64,000 nt of DNA from Mantamonas sphyraenae (Eukaryota; CRuMs; Mantamonadidae). The translations under genes and the position numbers were made by a program. Location: NCBI GenBank assembly GCA_026936335.1, contig JAPMXV010000074.1, forward strand, positions 158,408 through 222,407. The letters run 5' to 3'. The notes under the pieces were generated by a model. That model did no database searches and was not told the DNA's origin. It saw only the letters and a list, made by a program, of their open reading frames with translations. Each line of letters begins with the position of its first letter. Positions within the stretch are counted from its first letter, which is position 1. This document shows, piece after piece, positions 52,335 through 62,900 of the stretch.

Positions 52335-53982
52335 ATGAGCGAAAGCGTGGCATCGTCACATAGAGCATTTGCAGAAGCGGTGGCTGAGGGACGCGCAGCT
52401 CAGGAGGAGGAAGTGCGTGGGAAGGACGTGCGGTTCGAGGCGCCCGAGGTGCCGGTGAACATTGGTCGGGAGCGGCATGTGCTGGTGACCGGGGGCGGAG
52501 GGTATGTGGGACGCAGCATGGTGCAGCTGCTGGTGCGTGCAGGCGTGGCAAAGGTGACGGTGTTTGATCTGCGAGTGCAGAAGGAGCTGCTGCCGAAGGA
52601 GATGCTTGTGGCGTGCAAAGAGGGAAACGAGTGGAACAACACGCAGCTGAGGTTCGTGGAGGGCAACCTGCTGAACGAGGAGGACCTGGCGCGGGCAATG
52701 GACGGGGTCACAGACGTGTTTCACACGGCGGCGATGCTGCGGTTCTACGGACCGTGGGAGTAAGTGGCAGCGGAGAGGGGGTGAAACGGGAATCGAGAGA
52801 GGGTTTCTGACACGTGGGCGGGGCAGACCGGTGATGGCGGTGAATTACACGGGCACGCAGAGGCTGCTTCGTGCAGTGAAAGAGTCGGAGACGTGCGAGA
52901 CGGTGGTGTACCTGTCGTCAAACAACTGCTGCTGGATGGGGAACCACATTGTGGACGCGACGGAGGAGAGCGAAGGGTACAAGAAGCAGGAGGAGTACCT
53001 GGACGCATACAGCGCGTCGAAAGCCAAGACGGAACCAGAGGTGCTTGCGCTGAACGGGGCGACCAACGCGAGCGGGGCGACGATCCGGACGTGCAGCTTG
53101 CGGCCGGGAGGGATCTACGGCCCTGCAGACACGACGCACTTTCCGCGGATCCTGAAGATGCTGGACGGCGGGCTGATGGCGGTGCGTATCGGAGACCCGT
53201 CGCGGCTGCAGGACTGCACGTACATCGACAATCTGCTGTTTGGGATGACCGAGTCGATGGCGGCGCTGCAGCAGGGGAACGAGCGCGTGGGCGGGGAGGC
53301 CTTCTACGTGACGGACGAGTTTCCGTACAATTACTACGACTTTTTCCTGTTGATCATCGAGGAGATGGGCTACACGGCGCCGTCGTTGCGTGTGCCGGGG
53401 CCAGTGATGGAGGCGGTGGGGTGGGTTTCGGACGGCCTGTATGCGCTGTGCGGGATCACGCCTGTGATGAGCTACATGGAGGTGCTGAAGATCACACGCA
53501 GCCACTACTTTCGGATCGACAAGGCACGGGAGGCGTTTGGGTACGAGCCGCTGGTGAGCGGGAAGGAGGGAGTGACACGGACCGCGCAGTATCACAAGGA
53601 GCAAGGAAACGGGCCGGTGCCGTTCAATAGCGTGCCGGCAGTGGGGTCTGGCGTGAGTGTGTTGAGCACACTGTTGCTGGTGGGGCTGATTGCCGGGGTG
53701 TTGTTTGGGGCGGTGCCGAGCGCGTGGAAGGCGTGGGCGTGGTGGGGCGTGGGGCTGCTGATGCTGGAGAGGGTGATGGCGAGCGTGGCGTGTGGCCTGC
53801 TGGCGTATGATGTGTTGGTGGATCATCGTGATAGTTTCCGGCGCGCGACGCGGGCGGGGGATTCCGAGGCAGCTGGAAAGGTGCGGTTTGAGGAGATGGG
53901 CGGGTGGGCGTTGCACGGGTTGGTGTGGGGGTTGGGAGGGTTGGGTGTGTTGGAGGGGAGGAGGATGGTGAGGTATGCTTGA
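52335..53982 (+). CDS. 3beta-HSD/NSDHL-like short-chain dehydrogenase, membrane anchored
   Basis: Two exons, 52335-52759 and 52827-53982 (donor GTAAGT, acceptor GGCAG, phase 2), give 526 residues. The Rossmann motif HVLVTGGGGYVGRSMVQLL leads into an extended SDR fold: a VFHTAAM strand, an active-site Tyr-Lys pair in DAYSASKAKTE, and then RPGGIYGP. This is the 3beta-hydroxysteroid/sterol-4alpha-carboxylate 3-dehydrogenase group, acting in sterol synthesis at the ER. Two or three C-terminal hydrophobic helices (~residues 430-480, for example LSTLLLVGLIAGVLF) fit ER anchoring. The ~45-residue N-terminal extension is unusual. The exact substrate is not determined. Confidence 0.88.
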
Positions 53983-54028
53983 GGGGGGGAGTGAGGAGGG
54001 GGTGCGGGGCGGCCGGGAAGGCAAGGAA

Positions 54029-55327
54029 ATGGACATGGAGCGGATTGTGCAGTTGCGACAGCCGGTGTTTTTGGGATTCGTCGCTCTGGTTCATTTGGCG
54101 TTTGGCATCCTCTGCTCGTTGCCGTATCTGCTCACGACGGCGGTTGGGGCGTGCATTGAGTTTGCGTGCTTTTTCGTTTGCGTGTTTGCGTGTGTCAAGC
54201 ACGCGGATCGTCGTGCTGTCCTCGTGAGTTTCTGGGCGGTGATGGGGCTGCAGGTGGCGATGTTGTTGCGCGTGGTTGTGGGAACTGCAGGCACAGATCC
54301 TGTTGGGATCGTGTTTTTGTGGAGGATTGTGGGGTCGGGCATTTGCTTGTTTTTGCAGATTGCGTGGTGGGCACTTTACGGCGGGTTCAAAGGGGTGCAA
54401 GGGAAGGCGGTGGTGAAAGAGCAGTACTGGAAACCCGTGACTGTGTTGGTGTTATTGGTGTCGCTGTTTGCAGGCTTCATGGCCATGGAGGGCCTGCTGA
54501 ACGTGAGGAACACGCAAGCGTATCAGCTGGACACGGGGGACTTTGTGTGGATGGGACCGACGGAGAACGAGCTGCGCACCGAGTATGGTTTTTTTTGGAA
54601 GAATCGCTACTCGGCGGCTGCCATTGATGCGCTGTTGACGGCGCAGCTGGTCGCGGCTGTGTGCTCGCTGCTTCTGACGGCGTTTGCGGCGTACCGGATG
54701 AAGGTGGATGGCGAGGGAAAGGTGTGGTGGACACAGTTGCTCTTTTTGGTGCTGTTTGTGATGGCGTTCTCTTTGGATGTGGCTGTTTTGGCTGAGCAGC
54801 CGGTGATGTGCAATCGGCCGAAGCCGGCGTGCAGAGACCAGGAACGGCTGTACGATGTGCCGTTTGTACACAATCTCCCGTCACCCCCGTGGCAGGATGT
54901 TCTGTACGATTCCAGCTCGTTGACGGCGCGCTACACGGTGGCGGACACGGAGGAAAATTTCAACTTTTTCAATCCGGCCAATGCGTCGCGTCCAATCCCA
55001 AAGTACAGGTCGTCGTCGAACGTGGTGTATCTGTGGAGGACTGTTCCAGGATGTGGGGCGAAGTATGGGAGTGGGAACTACACCGTGGTGCAGTACGAGA
55101 AGTACGGGACGGTGTCGAACCAGACGTGCACCAAGCACCCGTGGGATGTGCTGTTGGTTGAGGAGGACACGTCTTTTGAGTACTATACTACGTACGGTGT
55201 TATCCAGTGGATCGTGGCGGCGTTTGTGGGTGTGGTGTGGATTGTGAGTGTCGGGGTGTACTTTCGGGCGGTGGGAGCGGAAGGGGAGTACGTGGGCATC
55301 CATGACGATGGGGTGTGGGAGGGATGA
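54029..55327 (+). CDS. Multi-pass membrane protein, paralogue A of a tandem pair
   Basis: 432 residues. Four N-terminal hydrophobic helices (from FLGFVALVHLAFGILCSLPY on) carry the cytosolic-like motif FKGVQGKAVVKEQYWKP. Two more helices follow, then a ~140-residue Cys/Asn-containing luminal or outer domain (CNRPKPAC, NYTVVQY, NQTC glycosylation-like sites). A final helix (WIVAAFVGVVWIVSVGVYF) precedes a short tail, YVGIHDDGVWEG. I recognise no family. It starts 46 bp after the SDR stop and is followed by a close relative; the middle of the two genes is nearly identical in DNA. Confidence 0.8.
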   Translation: MDMERIVQLRQPVFLGFVALVHLAFGILCSLPYLLTTAVGACIEFACFFVCVFACVKHADRRAVLVSFWAVMGLQVAMLLRVVVGTAGTDPVGIVFLWRIVGSGICLFLQIAWWALYGGFKGVQGKAVVKEQYWKPVTVLVLLVSLFAGFMAMEGLLNVRNTQAYQLDTGDFVWMGPTENELRTEYGFFWKNRYSAAAIDALLTAQLVAAVCSLLLTAFAAYRMKVDGEGKVWWTQLLFLVLFVMAFSLDVAVLAEQPVMCNRPKPACRDQERLYDVPFVHNLPSPPWQDVLYDSSSLTARYTVADTEENFNFFNPANASRPIPKYRSSSNVVYLWRTVPGCGAKYGSGNYTVVQYEKYGTVSNQTCTKHPWDVLLVEEDTSFEYYTTYGVIQWIVAAFVGVVWIVSVGVYFRAVGAEGEYVGIHDDGVWEG

Positions 55328-55393
55328 AGGGGAAGTGAAGGGTGGGCGTTCACGATGATGGTGTGTGGGGAGGGATGAAGGGGAAATGAACGG
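55283..55393 (+). repeat. Short tandem repeat derived from the gene's own 3' end
   Basis: About two and a half units of ~49 bases, GGGC.TTCA.GA.GATGG.GTGTGG, then GAGGGATGAAGGGGAA. The first unit is the coding end (VGIHDDGVWEG and stop) of paralogue A; later units lie after the stop. Confidence 0.65.
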
Positions 55394-55415
55394 CGGCGAT
55401 GATTGAGGCAAGGGA

Positions 55416-56717
55416 ATGAACATGGAGGAGATTGTTCGGAATAGACACACGATCTTTTTGGGATTCGTTGCTGTGGTACACTTGGCGTTTGGCTTCCTCT
55501 GCTCGATGCTGTACGTCATGAAAACGGCGGTCGGCGCATGCATTGAGTTTGCGTGCTTTTTCGTTTGCGTGTTTGCGTGTGTCAAGTACGCGGATCGTCG
55601 TGCTGTCCTCGTGAGTTTCTGGGCAGTGATGGGGCTGCAGGTGGCGATGTTGTTGCGCGTGCTTGTGGGAACTGCAGGCACAGATGTGCCTGAGGTTCGA
55701 AGGGGAATTGGATCTGGCATGTGCTTGATTTTGCAGATTGCGTGGTGGGCGCTTTACGGCGGGTTCAAAGGGGTGCAAGGGAAGGCGGTGGTAAAAGAGC
55801 AGCACTGGAAACCCGTGGCTGTGTTGGTGATCTTGGTGTCGCTGTTTGCAGGCTTCATGGCCATGGAGGGCCTGCTAAACGTGCGGAACACGCAAGCCTA
55901 CCAACTCTCGACGGGTGAGTTTGTCTGGATGGGACCGACGGAAAACGAGTACGTGGACTCTCGCTCGACAACCTTTCCCTTCTCGGCGGCTGCCATTGAA
56001 GCGCTGTTGACGGCGCAGCTGGTCGCGGCTGTGTGCTCGCTGCTTCTGACGGCGTTTGCGGCGTACCGGATGAAGGTGGATGGCGAGGGAAAGGTGTGGT
56101 GGACACAGTTGCTCTTTTTGGTGCTGTTTGTGATGGCGTTCTCTTTGGATGTGGCTGTTTTGGCTGAGCAGCCGGTGATGTGCAATCGGCCGAAGCCGGT
56201 GTGCAAACCGATTTACCTGCGTCACGCGAGCATGTCGGAAAAGTTTGCGGACGGATACATCCCCTCGTCTCCTCCGTGGCAGGTCTCCCTGTACAAGAAC
56301 TACGTTGTGATGGCCCGCTTTACGGTGGCCGACACGGAGGCCAACTTCCTCTCCTTGAATCCGGCAAACCACTCACGTCCCCTTCCAGGAAAACGGGTGT
56401 ACGCAACTCTCTGGAGAACGGTTCCAGGATGCTGGGCGCAGTCTGGGACTGGGAGTGGAAACTATACAGTGGTTCGTTACAGCAGTAGCGAGGTTTATCC
56501 CGTGGTGAACCAGACGTGCATCCAGCAACGGTGGGATTTTTTCTTTGTGGAGGAGTTGAGCTCTTTTGAGTACTTTGCGCCGTATGGCGTCATCCAGTGG
56601 ATCGTGGCGGTGTTTGTGGGTGTGGTGTGGATTGTGAGTGTCGGGGTGTACTTTCGGGCGGTGGGAGCCGAGGGGGAGTACGTGGGCGTTCACGACGATG
56701 GGGTGTGGGAGGGATGA
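55416..56717 (+). CDS. Multi-pass membrane protein, paralogue B of a tandem pair
   Basis: 433 residues with the same layout as paralogue A: MNMEEIV start, four TM helices, FKGVQGKAVVKEQHWKP, two TM helices, an outer domain with paired Cys, and a last helix. DNA identity with A is near perfect in the TM blocks (for example 55536-55680 with 54156-54300). It falls steeply in the outer domain, where both substitutions and indels occur (RDQERLYDV versus KPIYLRHAS). That points to duplication followed by fast change of the exposed part, or conversion of the rest. Function unknown. Confidence 0.8.
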   Translation: MNMEEIVRNRHTIFLGFVAVVHLAFGFLCSMLYVMKTAVGACIEFACFFVCVFACVKYADRRAVLVSFWAVMGLQVAMLLRVLVGTAGTDVPEVRRGIGSGMCLILQIAWWALYGGFKGVQGKAVVKEQHWKPVAVLVILVSLFAGFMAMEGLLNVRNTQAYQLSTGEFVWMGPTENEYVDSRSTTFPFSAAAIEALLTAQLVAAVCSLLLTAFAAYRMKVDGEGKVWWTQLLFLVLFVMAFSLDVAVLAEQPVMCNRPKPVCKPIYLRHASMSEKFADGYIPSSPPWQVSLYKNYVVMARFTVADTEANFLSLNPANHSRPLPGKRVYATLWRTVPGCWAQSGTGSGNYTVVRYSSSEVYPVVNQTCIQQRWDFFFVEELSSFEYFAPYGVIQWIVAVFVGVVWIVSVGVYFRAVGAEGEYVGVHDDGVWEG

Positions 56718-56815
56718 AGGGGAAATGAAGGGTAGGCGTTCACGATGATGGTGTGTGGGAGGGATGAGGGGGAAATTGAAAAGTGGGCGTTCACGATGAT
56801 GGTGTGCGGGATGAA
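56682..56815 (+). repeat. Tandem repeat of ~49 bases after paralogue B
   Basis: Three decaying units starting at about 56685, 56734 and 56785. Each resembles GGGCGTTCACGATGATGG, then TGTGTGGGAGGGATGA. Unit one is the coding end of paralogue B; the others are non-coding echoes. Confidence 0.7.
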
Positions 56816-56950
56816 GGAGATGTTGAAGGGCAACTGCATCAACCCGGCTAAACCCCGTATGCGGCCTGGAGAGCCAGACACCGTCTGGAACTATGATGAT
56901 ACCACGGAAATGCATGTGAGCAAAAAGAAACCAAAAAGGTACTCCTTTTT

Positions 56951-57550
56951 CTACAGGTTGGCGTTCTGGTTGATTTCCGCGAGGACCGTTTGGATCAACA
57001 CCTTGTTGTTCCTCCGCGTCCAAGCCACACCAACAGATATCCCAACCAATAGGGTCGCACCAGCAACGTTGTAATCTTCCCAGAGCTCTTGAATGGTTTG
57101 GTTGCGTGTATCTTTCCTCTGGACGTGAGCGCGCACCTCGCGGTATTGCACGAACCCAGTCGATGAGTCCTTGGACGAATCCGCTCTTGTCATGTAAACG
57201 AGATCTGTACCCATCCGGTTCAGGATGAATCCATCCATCTTGTCGGGGAAGTACGTGTTTTGGTGGCCGTCAATCTCTTCCACGAAATCCTCGCAAATCT
57301 TCTCCATCTTGTACCGTGCCAAGTCAGCGCTCGATCGTACGGCGTTCAGCACATTGGAAAAATCACACTTCTCAGTGGTGCACGTGTACTCCGCGTGCAG
57401 CAGTGCGTCCGGTTTTTCGCGCATTGTCGCGGTTTGTGTGTTCACCATCGCTGCATTCCAGATCTCGTGCTGATCTTCAACAGGAAGACTCTCCAAAGCG
57501 GTGGTGATAACATCCAAACCTTGGTTCTTCTTCTGGTCCCTGAGAAACAT
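56951..57550 (-). CDS. Small single-pass membrane protein, not recognised
   Basis: 199 residues from the ATG at 57550. The frame stays open upstream with a Pro/Ser-rich stretch but has no ATG there. The first ~150 residues are soluble-looking with a CTTEKCDF Cys pair. One TM helix (AGATLLVGISVGVAW) lies ~25 residues from the C-terminus, so it may be tail-anchored. No family recognised. Codon use and composition are less G+C-rich than in neighbouring genes. Divergent from the next gene. Confidence 0.6.
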   Translation of the reverse strand: MFLRDQKKNQGLDVITTALESLPVEDQHEIWNAAMVNTQTATMREKPDALLHAEYTCTTEKCDFSNVLNAVRSSADLARYKMEKICEDFVEEIDGHQNTYFPDKMDGFILNRMGTDLVYMTRADSSKDSSTGFVQYREVRAHVQRKDTRNQTIQELWEDYNVAGATLLVGISVGVAWTRRNNKVLIQTVLAEINQNANL

Positions 57551-57733
57551 TGTGTTGGATGTAGAGGCGCCGTGCGGAGACAGTGGAGCAGCGAGGATCA
57601 AACTGCTGGGGAGGAAGTACGGAGAGGGTGAAGGAGCTGCAGGTGGATTCAGGTCCAGGAGCGATGGCACAGGCGGAGGTGGTGGAGCTGAGGAAGTGAG
57701 ACGAGGCTCTCCCTCCGCCACAAAATTCCACAA

Positions 57734-59507
57734 ATGTCCAAATGGCAACTTGCAACTCTCGTGATCCCAACGACTGCACTAGCGATGCTCATTGCGCTAG
57801 CTTTGTACCCCTCTGATCCTGTCATCACTCTTCCGGTCGTTGTCGAAAACTTCAACAACGGGCAGGCCACCTTTCAGGCCAAGCTGCCCGATGGAGGTAT
57901 GTTGAGTCGGCAGATCTCACATGCTCTGTGTGTAGAAAGTCTGGGCGCTCGCTCACACCTTGCAGAACATGGCAAGCTCGTATTCCGGCGCGGGGGCCAG
58001 ATCGGCTCCTTTTCCGCAGAGCGCACGCACGTCAGCGTGCTTGTCAACAGCACGGAGGTTTGCAGCATTTGGAGCAACAAAACTGCTCAAACCTCTGTCG
58101 ATAGTGTGCTCCTGGAGTGCTGCATGCCGAAGTACGGGCAGGAAGCCGGCAGCGGCAAGCCCGCACCTGCTACCGTCACTGTGCGTGCTCGTGCGGTCGC
58201 ATCGGCGTCCTTGACGACATCAAACCCGCCGTCAACACTCGAATACGTGGCCATGCCCGCCGTGCGTACAGTGTTTGTCAACGAGGTGTTCGCTTCGGTG
58301 CGTTCTTGCTCGCTGTTGTGTTTTGAGAAGATTCTTCGCGCTGCTGACACTTCTCCTCCCTCTTCTCCCATGCTGACAGCATCATGCCAAGTTCTCTACC
58401 TCACGCCCCACCCAAAGCACCGCCCGACTTGCAGAGGTGATCATGCTTCAGGTGAACCAGAGCCGCAGGATCTTTGGTCCGTTTGTGGGCGACCCTGTTT
58501 GCAGCGGGAACCTGACACTTCAAACAGGGATGTGGAAAACACCCGCGGCACGTGCATCCGGGACCATTTCCGCACACCCTGGGAAGTATGCCTTCCAGAC
58601 GGGCGAAGTTGGGGCTGTTTTTGGCGATTTTGACGAGGCAAACAGCGCCACGGTGTCAGCCCTGGTTGTCTCTGCTGCACTGACAGCTTTGTTGCACTTG
58701 GCTGTCATCTACGTGGCCCATCGAGGAGGCGACTTGGCTGCAGCTCCGTCGATGGCGCTCTCGTGGCGAGGGGGCCGCATGGCTTTCTTGTCGGTCCTGG
58801 CCCTTGTCACTTCCGTTTCCGGGTTTTTCGAACAGGCAAGACGGCTGTCGGAGTTTCTCAACATCCTCCACCTGCTTCTGAGCCTGTTGCTGGTGGACAC
58901 CGGGCGCGGGTGCCCCAATTCCACGCGCGTCTTCAAGGTGGCGCGCGTGGTACTGATGCTCGGCACCGTGGCACAGCTTGTGGCTTGCATTGTTGCATGG
59001 AGCACCATACAAGCTGCGCTGGTTGTCAATGTGTGGCCGGCAACACCCCTTAACGCAGTGGTCGCTATGTTGCCATTGGCCGCCCTGGTGGCCGATGCAG
59101 CATCGTTGTTTTCCCCCTTCATTCGTGTCGAGGACCTCGACATCGACGAGGAGGGGGTGCACTATGATGAACTTGCCAACCGCGTTCCGCCGGGCAGCAA
59201 AGGCACTCGCTTTCCCGTGGTGCTCTTCGGCGGCGCCGACCTGGTGTGGATTGTCATTGTTGTCCTCTACGGTCTGTGGTCTCCAGTGCTGACGTTCAGG
59301 CTCGAATGGTACGTTTACGCAGTAGTCGTCATTGCACCCGTTGTGAAAGGTTCCGTCCTTCTGGGTACCAGCTGCTCGGGGTTGTTCACGGGGCTCGGCT
59401 GCGCCAACGACTCCAAGGTTGGGCAGGCAGTCTTTGTTGTGTTCGCGTCGCTGCTGCCTCTGGCTGGTCCTGTAGCCCTGGTTCGTTGCTGCATGGGTAC
59501 GCGCTGA
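57734..59507 (+). CDS. Multi-pass membrane protein with ectodomain, not recognised
   Basis: Three exons by my reading: 57734-57896, 57966-58297 and 58437-59507, giving 521 residues. Intron 1 (GTATGT ... TTGCAG, phase 1) is firm. Intron 2 could use other junctions within ~30 bases. An N-terminal hydrophobic anchor (ATLVIPTTALAMLIALALY) is followed by a ~190-residue beta-like outer part with NST/NKT and Cys pairs. About eight TM helices follow (from SALVVSAALTALLHLAVIYV to the end). The tail is very short (CCMGTR). It shares the anchor-ectodomain-TM style of the 54-56.7 kb pair but no clear sequence match. Confidence 0.65.
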
Positions 59508-59944
59508 TGACTACCGGAGGTTTGTTGCACGGGCAACATTGCAAAAACAAGTCGTTTGGCGTTTGGCCTTCACATGCTCACCGTCTCCCCACTCTGTTTC
59601 CACACTGCGATGCCCTATTCAACCTCCTCACGAGTGCGCACGGTAGCCTGTCCTCTCGCCTTCGACAGCACACACGCTTCTCCCTCCTCCTCCGAAGCCA
59701 TCTGCTCGTCTGTGGCCTCTGCAGAATCATCTTGGCGTGGCATTGGATTGGTTGGGATGTGGAGGTGGATGAGGCAAAGGAGACGGCGTTGATGATGAAT
59801 GGTGAGGAGAGGGAGGCGATGTGATTGTGGTGGGATGGAGGCGTATGTGGAGGAGAGGGGTTGGGTTGGGTGACACTGCCGGTTGAGGTGATGGAGAGGG
59901 TGATTGGGTGGGTGAGTGTGAGGGTGTGAGAATGAAAGGGTGGT
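59508..59944. other. Intergenic region, nothing recognised
   Basis: 437 bases between convergent genes. The right half is GT/GA-rich (GGGTGGGTGAGTGTGAGGGTG) and low complexity. Confidence 0.5.
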
Positions 59945-62900
59945 TCATTCGAGGCGTTGGTGTTTGGAGGAGGAGGAGGAGGAGGAAGGGTCTTTGCGCT
60001 TGGGAAGGGTGAAGGAGGGGATGGGGTAGGCGTTGACGAGTGCGGTGGTAGTGGGACGGGTGGTGATGTGGGGTGTGATGCGGTCGATGAGGGTGTGGAG
60101 GAGGGTGTGCAGTGTTGCGTCGTTGGAGTCGGGGTTGTCGAGCCAGGCGATCTTGAGGGAGAGGGACGTGACGCCGCGGGTGAGTGTGTTCTTGATGGTA
60201 CCTTGCACCTGCTGATAGGTGAGTCGTGGCCTGAGGAGGCGGACAAAGAAGGCCAGGTCGACAGGCGGCACGCCAACGTTGCCCAGCGCCAGGATGATGT
60301 GTCGCACCAGGGAGTTCAGGCTGCCGTTGTTGATCAGCTCACGCAGTGCATGGTGCTCGTGTGCGTGCTGATGGTGAGGGTGCTTGGCTGCGCGTGCCTT
60401 CATGTGTGCCAGCAGCGTCTGGAACTCCCGCGCCGTGCAGCTGCCACGCTCGTCGCTGAGACCGTTGGTCCAGCCACTCTGCACAGACTCAGGATGCCAC
60501 TTTTCCACCTCGGTGGTAGCGAGATGGTGGTCGTAGTCGCATTGTGTCCAGTGTGGGTCGCTGTTGTTGTCAGCAGGGCGTCGTGCTTCCTGCAGCAATA
60601 GCTGGGTCTGCTCGTGCTGCTTCCAAGTGGTGGGATGGGCTCTGTCGCCGAGAGTGTCCATCTCTGCCATGAGCAGGTGGAGGAGGGCGTAGTTGGGGTC
60701 GCCGTGGTCGTGTGGCTCCTCCAACCAACACACCTTCAACCCAGCCTTTGTCACACCCATGGCCAGACCAGCGTTACTGATGGATTTTCTGCACGCCTGT
60801 TGATCCAAATCATGGCCGAGAAGGGTGAGGAAGAAGGCCATGTCGCCCTGGGAGAGGGGAATGTTGCCCAGAGCGAGCTGAATCTGTCGGACCAGCGTGT
60901 TCAGGGTGCCATGGCAGACCACGACACGCGCCTGCAGTGTCATGAGGTCTGGGATGTCGTCGAGGGGATGCTCATTGGCCAGAGCGTGCATGTGGTTCAG
61001 CAGTGCCGTGTGCTCCTTCTTGTTGCTGTGCATGCGCTCGCTCTTGCGCCAGAACGTCCAGCCACTGCGCACAACGCCATCTGGCAGTTCATCCTCCATG
61101 GCCACCCCTTCCTCTGTTGGCTCGGGCAGAACAAGCTTGGGGATGCGGAGGGTGTAAACGAGTGCGGTGGTAGTGGGACGGGTGGTGATGTGGGGTGTGA
61201 TGCGGTCGATGAGGGTGTGGAGGAGGGTGTGCAGTGTGGCGTCGCTGGGTTGGGGGTTGTCGACCCAGGCGATCTTGAGGGAGAGGGGGGTGACGCCGCG
61301 GGTGAGGGTGGCGCTGATGGCACCTTGAATCTGCTTGTAGGCGAGTCGTGGCCTGAGGAGGCGGACAAAGAAGGCCAGGTCGACAGGCGGCACGCCAACG
61401 TTGCCCAGCGCCAGGATGATGTGTCGCACAAGGGACATCAGGCTACCATTGTTGATCAGCTCACGCAGTGCCTGGTTCTCATTTGCGTGCTGATGGTGAG
61501 GGTGCTTGGCTGCGCGTGCCTTCATGTGTGCCAGCAGCGTCTGGAACTCCCGCGCCGTGCAGCTGCCACGCTCGTCGCTGAGACCGTTGGTCCAGCCACT
61601 CTGCACAGACTCAGGATGCCACTTTTCCACCTCGGTGGTAGCGAGATGGTGGTCGTAGTCGCATTGTGTCCAGTGTGGGTCGCTGTTGTTGTCAGCAGGG
61701 CGTCGTGCTTCCTGCAGCAATAGCTGGGTCTGCTCGTGCTGCTTCCAAGTGGTGGGATGGGCTCTGTCGCCGAGAGTGTCCATCTCTGCCATGAGCAGGT
61801 GGAGGAGGGCGTAGTTGGGGTCGCCGTGGTCGTGTGGCTCCTCCAACCAACACACCTTCAACCCAGCCTTTGTCACACCCATGGCCAGACCAGCGTCACG
61901 GATGGCAAAGCTGCACGCCTGTTGATCCAAATCATGGCCGAGAAGGGTGAGGCAGAAGGCCATGTCGCCCTGGGATATGGGTGTGTTGCCCAGAGCGAGC
62001 TGAATCTGTCGGACCAGCGTGGCCAGGGTGCCATGGCAGACCACGACACGCGCCTGCAGTGTCATGAGGTCTGGGATGTCGTCGATGGGATGCTCATTGG
62101 CCAGGCTGTGCATGTGCTTCAGCAGTGCCGTGTGCTCCTTCTTGTTGCTGTAGCTGCGCTCGTCGCTACGCCAGTTCCGCGACCACCCTTTGCACACAAC
62201 GCCATCTGGCAACTTGCTCGTCTTGTCATCGCCTGCTTTCTTCCCTGCGCCGGTGTCTCCGTTCACTGCCATCCTTGCCAGTGTGCTCGACGTTCCTGTC
62301 TCTGTGCCACTGCCAGCCGTGCGCCTGCGCTGTCCGCGGCCATTCATCGTTTGTGGACCATTACGTCGGCTGTGGTGGTCTCTGCCTCGTCTGTGGCTTG
62401 TACTTGTGCGTCTTGGCAGCCATTCGTCCGTGTCCTCCTGCTCCATGTCGTCTGTGTCGTCGTCGCTGTCGTCTTGCGGCGTGTACTCCTCATCCATGGC
62501 ATCACCAGTGTCTGCGAAGCCAAGTGTGCCCTGAGTTTCCGACTCGTCATCCACGTGCTGCTGGGTTGCGTCGTTGGCCTCGCCGTCTCTATCGTACGCC
62601 TCCATCCCTGAGCTGGACATCCAATCTGAGTTGCTGGAGGGTGACCGTGGTTCACGGTGGCCGAAGTTCAGGAACATCAGGTCCTCCACGTCGCCGGTGT
62701 CTTGTGTGTGTGTGTCTTGGTGTGCGTCGTTGTCGTCGCTGTCTCCAGTCTGCCGTGTGGCCTGGTGGGAGGAGGACGACGATGTGGTGGTGGATGTGGT
62801 CCGTGTGATGCCCACAAAGGCAGGGCTGACGCGTTTGGGGACGCGGTTGTGGTTTTGGTGCGTTGAGCAGGCGGAGGGTGGAACGGAGTCTGAGCGAAGT

